From NCBI GenBank assembly GCA_025084515.1, contig JAJAGP010001329.1:140250-204249 (forward strand): 64,000 nucleotides of DNA, written 5' to 3'. This document shows positions 23,075 through 35,205 of this stretch, one piece after another. This DNA is from Ancistrus triradiatus (lineage: Eukaryota; Chordata; Actinopteri; Siluriformes; Loricariidae). Under the pieces are notes generated by a model. That model did not search any database and had not been told where the DNA came from. It worked only from the letters and a program-made list of their open reading frames with translations. The position numbers were made by a program, and so were the translations under genes. Every line of letters begins with the position of its first letter. Positions within the stretch are counted from its first letter, which is position 1.

Positions 23075-23170
23075 CTAGAAGTGCTGCCCAGCACTACCAA
23101 AAGGCAAAGACAGGACTCAATTACAGGTGCCTGCAGTGGTGGGCTGGCATTTTAGACTGCTGTGCCACCC
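23075..23170 (-). repeat. SINE fragment, minus orientation
   Basis: GGCATTTTAGACTGCTGTGCCACC is the reverse complement of a fish SINE head of the GGTGGCACAGC type. Confidence 0.45.
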
Positions 23171-23479
23171 AAATCTCAGATGTGCGCTAGTTAATTATTG
23201 AGAAGTTTCCTTAAGATATTATAACCTAGTCACCTAGTCTCTAACGTTTTCGTTTATCTCGCGTTCATTTGTACGTTTGCTGCGGAGGGTTCTGTAGCTC
23301 ATGGTTCACCAAATTTACAAATTACCTTAAAATGCTAAGAACATACGACGCTGAAATAATTTGATTTTTATTTAGAATTTTAAAAAATGCTCATCATGTA
23401 ATTGTCCGACAAACGAAGTGTAGTAGTCAGTAGGAGCCTCATTTCAGCTACAATTTGCACCCCTGACCTTCAAGACCAC

Positions 23480-23665
23480 ATGGTAAGGATCTCAGTGTTT
23501 AAGTAAATTTAATTCAAGTCCAGTGCTTTTTACAGTGGCATAACAACCCAGATTGAGCAAGTCTAGGGTGACAGTGGCAAGGAAAAACTCCCTAAACATA
23601 AGGACCAAGACTCGAAACGGGACCCGGCCAGCTTGGGTGGCTTAGATGTTGTGTAAGAATTAAAC
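23480..23665 (+). repeat. Repeat family R2 (GGCAAGGAAAAACTCCCT), copy 1
   Basis: The phrase GTGACAGTGGCAAGGAAAAAC followed by CTCCCTAAACATAAGG and GACTCGAAACGGGACCC is shared with 47740-47945 (same strand) and with 35040-35205 and 50335-50512 (opposite strand). Confidence 0.7.
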
Positions 23666-23703
23666 CAAGTTATCTAATGAATAAGTTTATAATAATAGCT
23701 CAG

Positions 23704-23705
<2 letters not shown>

Positions 23706-23735
<30 letters not shown>

Positions 23736-23736
23736 A
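23706..23736 (+). repeat. (CA)n microsatellite
   Basis: A clean CA tract of about 31 bases. Confidence 0.95.
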
Positions 23737-23929
23737 CATATCAAAAATAAGAGAGAACATAGCTAAAGAAAATATAACAAATCAAGTAAAATAAGAAAAT
23801 ATACAACTATATTAAATTACAAAGTAAGAGAGACAAATCAGTGCATAACATTAAAAACTGTCACCACACAACACAACTGCAATTACTTTGCATTTTTCAT
23901 TAAAATGCAAAATAATTTCACTGCTGAAA

Positions 23930-25080
23930 CATTTGGTAAGGTTCAGAGAGGGGGAAAGCATTTCAGTTAGGAACATAAATGCGACTGACCCATACAGAGC
24001 CTTTAGGAGATTCTGATCAGTTACAGGATGTTTGATTTATTAATTAGCTTTGCCTGCCTAAAACTGAAGAACTGCAAATCATGAGGGATGTTTTGAGGCC
24101 CATCAGTTGTAAGAGCTCGTCAGGAGCGTTTCATTCTCCAGTGGAACCGAAACTCTTGCTTCTCACCTCACAGCTCAAGCCAAGTGTGTGAGATTTTTTC
24201 CGTCTTAGCCCTTCTTGCCATTTTCTTTCTTTTTCTTTTCCAAGAGAAGGCGGATTAAGGCAGAGGCACTTTTGTTTAGATAAAGCGAGGGATTAGGTAG
24301 AGATTTGCCCCCATAAAGTTGTGGGCTTGATGGGGCTTTTATCCCGCCATGTCGCTTAAGCTGTGTTGCTTCTGGATTAGGACGATACAATAGGGCCCCT
24401 TGTGCTGGGGGATCCAGGCCAGAGTGAGCGAAGGAGACGGAGGGAGAAAGGGGAAGAAAAGACAGTGAGGGGAGAGCTGAAGAAAAGACAGCAAAGGCCG
24501 CAGGATGAGATGAGAGGCCTCGGATTGACGGAATTGGCAGGTCAAAAACTTTTAGCATGGGGATTTGTTCTGAAGATCCTGGGATCTTGTCACGAATAAT
24601 GAGATTTCCCCGAGAAATCAAGAGGTACTCGTGAGAAAAGGAGGGCGGGGGAAGAAGCACTGCCCCTTTAAAACAGGTATCTAATTTAGAGAAACGGAAG
24701 GGGAAAAAAATGAGTTTTAAGATGAAGGTGCTACTAATAACATGTCCAAGAGATGGCTCCTGGCAAATTGCTTTGTTATTCTTGTCAAAAAAAGGTCTCC
24801 TGGAAGCAGTCGATTTTAAACCATACATCAAAATGATTAATTGCGCTGGGAAGAACAGATGCTGAAATACCCTTGAATGGAGCCTGAGAGGCTAAAGCTC
24901 TGCGCATTCACAACCTAATGTATTCATGGACTTTGTCGAAACATCATTAGGACTATTAATGAGATATTAACAGCCCAGCCCACATGGTACATGGCATGGG
25001 AAGCACTGTTCCTTAATTATGTCCTCCCAGAGCTATAAAAAAAAGTGTCATCAAAATTCATGTTGATGTAAGTAAATTAA
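23930..25080. promoter_or_regulatory. Strong candidate conserved non-coding block
   Basis: Over 1 kb without repeats. Contains GATTTATTAATTAGC, GGCGGATTAAGGCAG, CATCATTAGGACTATTAATG, GAGATATTAACAGCCCAGCCC and AAATGATTAATTGCGC. A 208-codon minus-strand frame crosses it, but it is low-complexity, shows no domain and no splice context, and I do not count it as a gene. It shares the 15-base word TTAATGAGATATTAA with the block at 33.9 kb. Confidence 0.45.
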
Positions 25081-25369
25081 GGGATTATGGCATGATGAGC
25101 TCATTTCCTCCACCCCCGTTTGGAGACGCAGGGTAGACAAGTGCAATTACAAAAATTTAGATTAATACGTTAAAAATGTTACGTCGGTTACGCCAAATGA
25201 CGCTCAGCTTTCGCCCATTAGCCCTGCATAAACCCACAGTGGAGCTTCTCACTGATAAGTGGAAGGTGCAGGTAGAGGCAAACTACCACTCAGAAACTCC
25301 ATCCAACTCAGTTACCTTACACTGGTACTCACTCCAGGCCTATTCACACGGAGTTCAATTTTTTTGCAC

Positions 25370-25795
25370 AACAGTGGGACCTTCACACCAAGTGCTTCTG
25401 CTTTCTTTAATTTACCTTCGCTTAATGTGATGAGATCTCGCCGTGTCTTTTTCACATCGTCAACTTTAAAACAAAAATGAGTGAAGATGAGCGCAGGAAG
25501 CTCTAGTTTGTTTTAGATAAATAACCAGACGTTTCCATCCAGTCCCTGTGAGCTTCATCACCATCATTCTCCAGCCTTTCAGTTCTATTCCATCAGATCT
25601 GTTCTTTAATATCCATGTTTTCAGAGGCAGCCTGTTGCTGGTCCTATAAGCTCCTGATGAGCTGTTCTGCCCGGCGACCGAGCTCTGATTGGTCACCTGA
25701 TTTTAATGCAGAAATTAGAACAGGCTTAAAGATGCAGCATTGCAGTCTGTCGGTTTCAGACTCGGTATGAAGGAAGGCAATAATATACGTCTTTA
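25370..25795 (+). mobile_element. hAT-like non-autonomous element (family H1), copy 1
   Basis: Shares with 51378-51908 and 55040-55230 the phrases TCCATCCAGTCCCTGTGAGC, GGCAGCCTGTTGCT, GCCCGGCGACCGAGCTCTG and ATGCAGAAATTAGAACAGGC. The left end has CACACCAAGTGCTTC. No transposase frame is present. Confidence 0.65.
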
Positions 25796-26120
25796 TTTTC
25801 AGATCATCATACTTATAGCTTCTCACCTGCAGTCTCGGTTACTGCACACTTATTATTAGTTACTACATCACCTGTTCTCTGTTGCTACATCACAGGTACC
25901 ATTAGGTCATTACAATACTAAGTCTCGGGGTAAGGTTGTCGAGACCAACTGGGTCCAATGCTATGGTAATGTTATTATCTCAGAATAATTTACAGAATAA
26001 ATCAGAATGCACTAAAATCTGCACTCTGACTGGCTAACAGGGAAAAAGTTCCCGCTATTCTGTTCAGGATCCAATCAATCAACACATTTTATTTGGAATA
26101 GTCTGACGTTAAGATTGTAA
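25796..26120. other. Unassigned spacer
   Basis: AT-rich DNA without identifiable feature. Confidence 0.3.
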
Positions 26121-26129
26121 GTGTGCATT

Positions 26130-26330
26130 TTCACCTGCTCGCTTTACGTTTTTGTTTGAGTTCAGATTGAAATGTGATGATGTTTTTACATTTAATAATA
26201 CATGGATAGAATGGAAGCTGCTGTTTATATTCAGGTGACTTTATGTAGTGATTCTGAGTAAGTCTGAGAGAAGAATGGAAACAGAATCATCACCATTTAC
26301 TTCCAAAAGTTACATTGCCTTAGACTATAA
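26130..26330 (-). repeat. Repeat family R3, inverted partner of 62700-62885
   Basis: Reverse-complement match over about 190 bases to 62700-62885: AAGCGAG beside a CACCTGCTCGCTTT-type end, ATGTGATGATGTTTTTACAT, TATATTCAGGTGACTTT, AATCATCACCATTTACTTCC and AAAGTTAC. It is probably two copies of one mobile element. Confidence 0.6.
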
Positions 26331-26880
26331 TATAATAATAATTAATGATACATTTAGGCTATATATTATTTAATGTTATACATTATATGATGCAATATAA
26401 TCTGTATTAATACTATATAATATGTATAATGAATGATAATGAATGCAAAGTGAGCTACAAATAAATATACGTTTTCCATTTTCTTATTTTATTCTTGTAT
26501 GAAAAATTAAATCTTAATCTGGTCTCGGTCTAGACTACAACACTACACGACATATTTAGCATTAGGTTACTACACACGTGTACTCTTAGTTTAATGCAAA
26601 TAATATATTATAATATTAATAAATAATAAACCAGGAATTAACGTTTGGAGTAGTTCAAATTAGTCTGTCTAAGCCTAAAATTATTCAATATACAAGAGAA
26701 TATCAGGAGCACACGTGATGTGGCTGTGTAAGCTCTCCAGGTTAAATAAACATTTTCATTTGCAATGATCATATTTTATTTCGAACAAATTTGTATAATG
26801 TAAAATTGGAGCCACAAGCTTTAAACACAAACACCTCCCTACCGAAAAGTAGCAAGTGCACTAGGACTTCCTACACCCTA
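26331..26880. other. AT-rich spacer
   Basis: Short TATAAT-type low-complexity stretches. The phrase CCCTATGTAGTGCACTACACTAC near 26875 belongs to a common fish repeat. Confidence 0.35.
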
Positions 26881-26889
26881 TGTAGTGCA

Positions 26890-28230
26890 CTACACTACAG
26901 GCTCCATCCACAGGCGAGCCGTTTGGGATTGAGTAAAGCAGATTTAAGGAAAGAGCAGCAGCTTCTTTTGCCTTTAATTGCTTTAGAAAGGCTCCTCACC
27001 AAGAGACTGGAGGCTTTACAGCTCGCCCTTAAGTTCTTTATTTCCATCGGCTCACAAGTTAATCCGCTTTCTTTCTGAGAAAGAGATAAGGAGGGAAGGG
27101 AGAATGGGAGAGGACACACGGCTTTGGACGCGGCTGAAATAATAATAATAGTCATTATCAGCTGCTTCATTTGGGGGTTTTGTTTCTAATGAGTCGGATA
27201 AATCCTATAAGTGACCCGGGAGATGCAAACTGCCACTAATGAAATGTAGAATCAAAGTTTTTCGTTGTTTAGGCTTTAAAGTTGAAAGTTAAAATCATTT
27301 AGCGCGATGCAACGCATGCACCGCATGCACGAACGGTCTTTTAATTCTTAGGACTATAATAATTGATTTGAATGATTTGAATACCAATTATACGGCTGCA
27401 CAATTTCATAATTTCCTTCAAATATTATACAGACTTAGGCCTACAGCACAGCTAGAGCTGAACCATCCGTCCTGCTTAAAATAACCCAAATTAAAAACAT
27501 AAATCACTCAGTTTAATTCAGTACTGCAAGGGAACATGACCGCACGTCCAAATAACACAGTTTATATTTTAATACATTTTATACTTCGTTATTTGAGCAG
27601 CATTCGGACTACAACCTCCCGTTTCTCAGTGCATTTTAAATTCCTTTGGAGAACTAGGAGAGCGCAAACGTGAGGATTTTCCTCCTCTCTTTTCTCCGAC
27701 ACATTATGCGGCTTTACATTTCGCTGCCCTTAATTCCGACCTAAACGCTTTTGCTCCGCGAGAAGAAATCTTTTCTTTTTCCCTTAAAAAAAACCACTTC
27801 AAGAAGAGAGGAGCATTATTGTTTTAATCCTCTTACCGGCAGTCAGTTTGAGACAGAGGGCTTTCGGAGGCTCAAATGTTGCAGCCCTGTAGAAGGCTGG
27901 CGCACAAATAGACAGGACAGACACGAATTTGCTTCAAATAAGAGTCATAAAAAATAATAAAGAAAGATTTGGAAGTAGGTCCGAGAGGTGAGCGCGCTTT
28001 ATGTAAAAACGCACCGTTTGTAAAGGCCTATATTAAAGCAAATACTTCGGACATTTGAGTGGGTTTTATTTAACTCCAAGTGCATGCGTTTGCAGAATAT
28101 AAGCATAAATAACGCAAATGCAACGCAAATCCAAAACTACAGCCTATTAAGAAGCAAACTTCTGCTTAAAATAAACAGGTATAAAATGGTATGCGTTTGC
28201 ATTTTCACTGGCATTTCTGTATCTACGCGA
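26890..28230. promoter_or_regulatory. Candidate conserved block upstream of the dmbx1 promoter
   Basis: Mostly repeat-free sequence just upstream of the inferred dmbx1 first exon. Contains GCCTTTAATTGCTTTAG, AAGTTAATCCGC, ACTAATGAAATG, GACCTAAACGCTTTTGC and GTTTTTAATTATGTAATG. Position and TAAT density suggest proximal regulatory DNA. Confidence 0.4.
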
Positions 28231-28375
28231 ATGCGTTTTTATTTGTTTTTAATTATGTAATGATCACCTATTTATTCTGCACCTTTACACACAGATTAAA
28301 GCAGAACGGTGTTAGGCGTTTTACTGAAGCACAGAGGAGCAGGACCTCTCTCCAGTTTGACTGACAGATTAAAGC

Positions 28376-28420
28376 ACCAATAGGAAGCCGGTCTGCCCTC
28401 AGCCTGCGCTCTTTAAATTC
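28376..28420 (+). promoter_or_regulatory. dmbx1: Candidate dmbx1 core promoter (CCAAT and TATA-like boxes)
   Basis: A CCAAT box lies at 28377-28381 and a TTTAAAT TATA-like box at 28412-28418. The CCAAT box is about 35 bases upstream of the TATA-like box, and both lie just ahead of a GC- and CpG-richer stretch that ends in a splice donor. Such spacing is usual for vertebrate core promoters. The start site would be near 28440. The link to dmbx1 is inferred from strand, order and the acceptor in front of the first coding exon. Confidence 0.5.
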
Positions 28421-28439
28421 CCTCCCCGAACCCGGAGCT

Positions 28440-28600
28440 CATAGATGGCAGCAGCTCGGAGATCCGGACAGAGACGGAGAGACGATTTGGAAGAAGCAAA
28501 CACAAACGCGTTTTGCATGGACTGAGTGGAAACTGATCGGAGAAACATTAACACGAAGCCGAGCCGAAGCTTCGGGATACTTTTATTCTCGACCCTCAAG
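28440..28600 (+). other. dmbx1: Candidate non-coding first exon of dmbx1
   Basis: About 160 bases that end in CCTCAAG followed by GTAAAG, a good splice donor at 28600/28601. The first coding exon has its own acceptor at 36520, so the gene must have an upstream untranslated exon; this is the best candidate seen. It holds a short upstream frame starting ATG at 28445 (26 codons, ending 28525), though the ATG may lie too close to the start site to be used. Intron 1 would be 7.9 kb. Not proven without transcripts. Confidence 0.5.
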
Positions 28601-29960
28601 GTAAAGAGCATGCAAAGTTTAAACTTCTACACCTAGATTGATTTGAATGATCCTCTTTCTTTAAGTCTTAAATCCTGTATTTAAGATCGACCGAGGTTTT
28701 ATCCCACCCTGTATACAGACACAGAGGGGCTACAGTTTGCTTCTCATTCTGCATGACAATTCTGTACATCAGGCCACAAGCGTGGACAAATCCCACGGAA
28801 AAGTTTGTGTGCAGTCACACCGCGGTACAAGCCTCTGATTATCGCGATATGACTTGCTGTGACCTGTGAGATGCAAACCCTCATTGTAAGCCAGAGCAAT
28901 AAGAGTTGCGCGTTTCAGTCCTCAGCTTCTCACGTGTGCGCGCTTCAGACCTGGATCACTGATGGAGGCAATAACTGCAGCAACATTTGGGCGTAATGAC
29001 ATTTTATCCTTCAGACATGTCTGATCGAAGAAAGGTAGACCTTACAGCTGTACCTAATTATGCACGTCAGTGATAAACCTACAGCAAAAAGATACAAGAC
29101 ACTCCTGAGGAACCTAAATCTAAACTTCCACCTGTACGTAGGGATACAGCTTATTTGCAGTCTGTACGTACGTATGTCCACCTTACACACATTCATATTT
29201 GCACATATGAAGACTGTTGGTTGTGTGATTATTAGTTTTTATGCAGTCAAAGAAAACAAGCTCTAAATAAAATAAAATAAAAAACTTACGATTAACTGGA
29301 GCTGCTTCTGAAGGCAAACCACGTGCTGTCATCATAGGCATGTTTGTTAAAGGTACCGAATTACTTAAGGTACACATTTTTAACTTGTATTCTGAAATAA
29401 TGGCGTTTATTAACACAGATAAAACATGCAATTCTGCAGGAATGACTTCAAGCATGATGAAGTCATTATTCAGTTCATGTCAAATCGTTATAATCTTAAA
29501 TTTCTTATTGCTTTTTTGGAATTATTCTCAGTTAATAAAAGTCCAGTTGTACTCTACTCGATCTCTTATTCTACAAAATCTGACAGCCCGTGCAGTTAAA
29601 TCCCATCCTATGTAGAGGTCAATCAGAATAAAATAAAACAGCAACTAATAAAAAAAGCTTGCAGCCTTATGCAAAATGACAACCTATGTGTTAAAAAATG
29701 CTCGTTTTGTTTTCTTGTTGCTGATATGCTAGATGGAAAAAAGGACAAACGTCCTGTATGAAACACGCCTGCAGATTTTAATGAACCGATAACGTGACTG
29801 GATCGTGGCAAATATTGGGTTTGTTTTATTTTCTAGCACGTTTGTAAATATAAATATTACATTTGCAGAGCAGCTTTAAGTCAGAAACCAATAAAAGCGC
29901 TCCACTGGACCAGATTAGGGCTGTCCAAACTTTTGCACAAGTCTGCATAAACAATGAGCT
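28601..29960. other. dmbx1 intron 1, proximal part
   Basis: No clear repeat. The stretch to about 29010 has CpG and repeat-free texture (ATCGCGATATGACTTGC). The remainder is AT-rich and featureless. Confidence 0.35.
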
Positions 29961-29965
29961 TACAC

Positions 29966-29972
<7 letters not shown>

Positions 29973-30004
<32 letters not shown>
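29973..30004 (+). repeat. (TAA)n microsatellite
   Basis: About ten uninterrupted TAA units. Confidence 0.95.
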
Positions 30005-30005
<1 letters not shown>

Positions 30006-30319
30006 TGATGCACATTTAGTACCCGAATGCGATACAAAGCAAACCCCGTGTATAACCATAACTAGGGCTCTATGCATTAGCCTGTGTTTGCATCGCGCTC
30101 CTAAACACTTTGCTCTCCAGCTCTGGGACCCCGAACAGCTTGTGCCATAATAAAATATGATTGACAAAATAAATATCTGTCAGACAGGCGCGCGCCTGGA
30201 GGCCATCAGAAGCCAACAGTCTCTTTTTCTAACGCGTGCAGATCAAAAGCTGCAACTGTACAAACCAATTTACATAATGATGTTTTAATAATGGAACCGC
30301 CGAGTGTTGCTGCCCCCAG

Positions 30320-30404
<85 letters not shown>

Positions 30405-30444
30405 ACACAGCCACACACACACACACACACACACACAACACACA

Positions 30445-30482
<38 letters not shown>
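30320..30482 (+). repeat. Long interrupted (CA)n tract
   Basis: About 160 bases of CA with a few interruptions (CCACACAG, CAACAC, CACCAC). Alternating purine-pyrimidine DNA of this length can adopt Z-form. All open frames here (Thr-His or Cys-Val repeats) are artefacts. Confidence 0.97.
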
Positions 30483-30485
<3 letters not shown>

Positions 30486-30489
30486 GGCC

Positions 30490-31685
30490 CCGAGCGCAGG
30501 AGAATACACAACAATAGCAGAGAAAACACGCTATTAATATAAAGCTGGCTTTTGTGCCATTTGCCCGTGGCAAAAAAAAAAAAAAATCTGTTCAGCATCA
30601 AACAGCGAGTTTAAACAGAACAGAGCTACACTAAAGTCGGAGCTTCTTTATAAACACCGACAGGCTTCAGCCCGAGTCCAGCTGGAGCTCAACAAACACT
30701 CCGAGTTCAGTAACACCGCTGGAACAGAAAGTGTTAGAGGCTTTTTGAAACTGATTAAACGCTTTACATTATTTCTAATCAAACTTAAGTCCAGGTTTAA
30801 TTCATGAGCACAGAGTGAAACTGGGAAAAGACCGAGAATTAATTCTGCATTATAGATCATTTAAATAGGCCATTATATTCTTTAAATCTGAATTTTTATA
30901 TTTTTAAAGGACCTTGAAATGTAAAGCCCGTTTAGCTGAAATTATTAAACGCTTAAAGTAATATTTGAAGAAATTACAGGTCTCACAAAAGAAAACCTGT
31001 TTTTATGATGAGAATGTGAACGAAAATATAAATTGCACATTTAAAGGGTAAACAGGACAATTTTGTGAAAAGAAAAACAAAAATAAAAGTATACATAATA
31101 GTAAATAATTAAGTAAATAATAACAAGTAAATAATACCACTTTTTGAGGAAAAAAGGACAAATAGCAAATATAAAGCACAAATAGGGGGAAATGACTGTT
31201 TTCAAGTAAATCATAGCAATTAAAAAACTACAAAAACAGAAAAATAAAATTACCTTTTCAATTTGACGCAAATGGGACCAATCCTGAAAAAATAAAAATA
31301 AAAATTATTATTTAAGTAAATGGGACCAATTTTGAGAAGGTAAAAAATACAAACAGTACAAATATAAGTAAAAGAAATTAATAAATTACTGGGGCGTTCT
31401 TTTAAAGGAAAAACAATTTTGAAAATAAATAAACAAATAAATAAACTAATTAATATACAAATAAATAAATACAGGACAAAAAGTATACATTAGTTTTGTT
31501 TTTTAATGTTATGAACATAATTTAGCATTACTAGTTTTATAACCTTATGAGATTAAAACATGTTACGATAAAAAATAAATAAAATGAGGGAGTGATCATA
31601 AAAACGTCCAGAATTCTGCACCAGGGTAAATGGAATTGCATTTTAAACTAACAAATCAGCAAACATTACATTATTTAAGTGAAAT
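30490..31685. other. A-rich low-complexity intronic DNA
   Basis: Strongly AT-rich, with runs of AAATAAATAAA type. No feature supported. Confidence 0.4.
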
Positions 31686-31689
31686 AAAA

Positions 31690-32400
31690 AAGGAGCCGTT
31701 ATAAGATAAACTAACCGTTTAAAAGACATGAAGTGAACAAACCGCTGGATGGCGTGACAGAGGAAGTGAGGATGCTCAGTAAGTTCGAGAAATAAATAAA
31801 TGTTTTTGCAGACGGGAGACGCTCAACGGAATCATGTTTGCAGGAAAAAGGAAAAAAAAGCGCGCAGGTATTTTTATGAGACAGAGCGCGCGTCGCGCGC
31901 AACACAACACGTGAGCGCGCGCGGCTCGGTGGCGCGTGATGATGGATGAAGGCCTCCGCAGTCGAAACCTATTTGCACTTCCATTAAGGACGGAGGAAGC
32001 CAAATGGGGATCAGTGTGCATATTTTATAGCCGCGGAGGAGCCCAGAGCGGCCCCGCGTCCCTCCACCCCTCCGTCCCTCCATCATCCATCCATCTCAGC
32101 CAAAACGCTGCCCCGGGACAGAGAGGGGCGCGCGGGGGGAACCCGAGCCCATTCACATGAAAACACTGCGGGGAGAAAAGTAAATGTTTAGCAAAGCAGC
32201 TTCTGTCCGAGCGAATTAAAGGCAATTCCCAGCAGAGCCTCTGATCAGAGCCACTTAATAAGCAGCCGGGGCGCGTTCAGCGGCAGCTCCCAATGTCTGC
32301 CTCATAATATTTAATAGCCACATGTCTGCTTAATACATTTTAATGCTTCCACCCCCCGCCGCGAACCGAGTCCGGCTACACAAACAGGTCCGAATAATAA
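31690..32400. promoter_or_regulatory. CpG-rich conserved-looking block in dmbx1 intron 1
   Basis: CpG density is high between 31860 and 31945 (GCGCGCGTCGCGCGCAACAC, GTGAGCGCGCGCGGC) and again near 32050-32290. The part at 32210-32345 reads like a conserved element: GAGCCACTTAATAAGCAGCC, CATAATATTTAATAGCCAC, GTCTGCTTAATACATTTTAATG. It could be an intronic CpG island or alternative promoter; no donor-bounded exon was recognised. Confidence 0.45.
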
Positions 32401-33250
32401 GTCATGTTAGAGGTTACAGATTACATCAGTGACACACAATAGGAACTAAACTGTACAACAACAGGAAAAAGGGAAGGCAGTCCGATTTGTTTAAAGCCAC
32501 AACAGTCCGAAAAATTATTTCAGCTTTTTCATTTTTCACTTTCAAAGATCAGTGCAGGCTAAATATTGCTTTATGTATTATGACGATGAAAGGGCAAAAT
32601 AATCCTTTAAAGAATACATTATTATTATTATTACTACTACTACTACTGACTAGTGCGTCCTGCTGAGTGAAGTAAAAATAAACCCAAATTATTTACCACA
32701 AATTATTTACCCCAATATTTCATAAAACACCAAATTAAAAGCAAATTATTAGAAATTAAAATCTTCACACGAAAGCACCAAACGTGTGTGTTAATTGTTG
32801 TTCATAAAATAGAGGAAAAACTCAACAACATACAAGTAACACTACACAAATGTATTAAAAAAGAAAAAACGTGCGTGTCATTAGTTCTGACTAAATTATA
32901 CTGGAAATTAAAAATAAATAAATAAATTTAAAAAAAAGCTCACCAGGACAACGGCATGGTCTTAATGTAGATTAATGCATGATCAAGAAGTACAAAGTTA
33001 AAAAGTAGACGAATATATTAATCTATTAATACATTAAATATATTAAATGTATTAATATGTCTAATATCAATATTTTAAACATACAATTATATAAATAAAT
33101 AAAAATGAATAAGAACTGTGCACCAAATTATTCCTCGTCATTAATTAGGATTTCTCGTTAAAATAGCAAATTAAAATGCAAATACATAAGAATTTATTTA
33201 TTAGGGAAACATTTACTATCGAAAACTATGGCGTTAATAATAATAACTAT
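32401..33250. other. AT-rich intronic DNA
   Basis: A near-duplicate AAATTATTTACC phrase at 32686 and 32699 is the only local repeat noticed. No gene was seen. Confidence 0.35.
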
Positions 33251-33254
33251 AATA

Positions 33255-33420
33255 ACACTACTACTACTACTACTACTAATAATAATAATAATACATTAAC
33301 ATCATCATCATCATCATCATCAGTAGTAGTGTATAATTATTATTATTTATTATTATTATTATTATTATCATCATCATCACCACTTCTACAACCTTTATTA
33401 TTATTAGTAGTAGTAGTCGG
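33255..33420. repeat. Compound trinucleotide tract (TAC/TAA/CAT/TAT)
   Basis: Successive runs of ACT, AAT, CAT, TTA and AGT triplets. The 174-codon frame over it is an artefact. Confidence 0.9.
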
Positions 33421-33519
33421 CCTATCGGTTGCGAGTTCAAACCCCAGGCCTGAATGTTATTTGCAGGTCACAGTGCTTTATGTGTGGAACCAAATGATTA
33501 CTATAATTATAATAATAAA

Positions 33520-34095
33520 TAACAGCAGGGGGAGGCTCGGCCCCTGTCTGGTTGTGTTTGGGCATCTCGGGTTAAATGAGCATCGGCCCGGCCCTCACCA
33601 CACGCAGGCAGGGATTTGGGCCACTTTTGCCTCACTAATACAGATCGCTGTAAGATATCCATCCTCCACTTTCATCCCAGTACATCTAATACATATCTAA
33701 TCGGCCCTGCAGGGGGTCATCCCACCTCTGAAGCACTTATGACTGCGCCATCAGCACCCATAATCCCACAAAAACTCACCCCCACCCCCCACACACGCAC
33801 CGCAAACCTTCCCGGGATTAGTTACACTAATTTATCTGATTGATGCTCAACACAAAGTTACATTTCATTAGGTAAACAAGTGCTAATTGCACCAATTAGA
33901 TCCCGTAATCGAGTAATGGACCGGTTAATGAGATATTAATGAACAAAGCGAGTCATTAATTAACACACTGATGAGATTGATACATTAAGGTGGGGTTCAG
34001 ATTTTAAATGAATTATGATCATTCAATTAAACAGACGTGATTACGGTAATGATATCGCGCCCCTGAGATCAAGCTTTATGACGAACCTAATGGTG
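33520..34095. promoter_or_regulatory. Strong candidate conserved enhancer block in dmbx1 intron 1
   Basis: Repeat-free and very rich in TAAT cores: GGGATTAGTTACACTAATTT, AAGTGCTAATTGCACC, GGTTAATGAGATATTAATG and GTCATTAATTAACAC. It also has GATTGATGC and a Pbx-like TGATTGAT. The 15-base word TTAATGAGATATTAA also occurs in the block at 24.9 kb. Position in the long first intron 2.4 kb before the coding exons is typical of enhancers for neural homeobox genes. Confidence 0.5.
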
Positions 34096-34119
34096 GCAGC
34101 GGGTTGCCAGATCTGCACA

Positions 34120-34436
34120 CGCCCGCACGAAATAACACTCTAGATCTCACTCACAACGCACGCCACAAGACCTCTCAAGGTGTCTTGTGGTATCTGTCAG
34201 TTGCATCGTGTTTGTTTGGGAATTAGGAAGCCAGGGCAACACCTTGAACTCGGTCTCGTGTTCCTCGAACCGTTCGAACAATTTCCAATTTTCCTGCTGA
34301 AAGAAGACTGCCATTAGGAAACACTTTTAGCAAAAAGGGGTGCACTTGGTCTGCACCTGTTTAGTTAGGTGGTACGTGTCAAAGTAGCGTCCATATGAAT
34401 GTGGCATGGTTTCCAAGAGCATCACACTGCCAGGGT
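34120..34436 (-). mobile_element. Tc1-like element fragment (family T4), copy 1
   Basis: Shares with 59190-59640 the ordered phrases CACAAGACCTCT.AAGGTGTC, GGCAACACCTTGAACT, GAACAATTT, GGGGTGCA.TTGGTCTGCA and TGAATG. This is the antisense of the transposase region of a common fish Tc1-like element. Frames are broken. Confidence 0.7.
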
Positions 34437-35035
34437 TACTCATTTCACCTGGTGTTTAATGCTTTAGCTGATCATTGTATGCAACTCCCTATGCAATTCC
34501 CTGCTAAATCGAAGACCGTCCCGGACCAGGGGCCAAATAATCACACCCATTTACAGACAACCACACCACACATATTTAGGGCAGAACATCCCAAGTTCCA
34601 ACTCACAACAAGCACCAAACCAAGGTCTGTGGACAATCAACACGACCTTCAACTGCAAAAGTGGTTGCCAGATTTCACTCAACGCATTATGTTTTACCAT
34701 AAATAGTCACATTTTGTGATAAACCTGTAAGTTCACCTCCTTGCATCAGGCAGTAAAGTTTCTGCAGGGTAGCGGTGATTCTTTTTAAACTACAAACCCT
34801 AAAACAATTTTTAAATCATATATGAATCATTTTTTTCTCTACAAGCCCTTTTCCAGAAGAGCATGTAAGCTGGTCCTAGGGGTAACGATGAAAGGACACA
34901 GATATTTATGACTTATCCTTAAACTAACTAGTAGTCCATATATTTTTTATTATATTCTCTTTAATTCTTCTCTCTCAATTTTTATAGTTAGCTTCTATTT
35001 AAAGTAAACGTCGTTTCATTCTGAATAATAAAATC
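34437..35035. other. Intronic spacer
   Basis: No feature recognised. A frame of about 100 codons at 34395-34706 is within or beside the transposon relic and has no domain. Confidence 0.3.
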
Positions 35036-35039
35036 CAAG

Positions 35040-35205
35040 CCGCCCAAAAAGGTCTGGTCTCTTTTTGAATCTTGTTCCTCCCGAGGTTTCTTCCTTATAA
35101 TCTTTAGGGAGTTTTTCCTTGCCACTGTCACCCTAAGCTTGCTCAATTAGGGTCTAAATTTGTAAGGCTGCTTTGAGACAAAGCTCCGTTAGGGAAATGT
35201 ATTTG
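35040..35205 (-). repeat. Repeat family R2, copy 2
   Basis: GGGAGTTTTTCCTTGCCACTG is the reverse complement of the R2 core, followed by GCTTGCTCAATTAGGG and AAGGCTGCTTTGAGAC. Confidence 0.7.

Noticed and set aside
24205..24831. 208-codon open frame on the minus strand
   Set aside because: No domain, low-complexity Pro/Ser/Leu stretches, a Lys-rich tail and an overlapping frame on the other strand. The DNA looks like conserved non-coding sequence. No splice sites or promoter were recognised.
30206..30601. Cys-Val and Thr-His rich frames on both strands
   Set aside because: They are translations of the CA microsatellite.
33176..33700. 174-codon plus-strand frame
   Set aside because: Most of it is translated triplet repeat (Asn, Thr, Ser, Leu, Val runs), followed by enhancer-like DNA.
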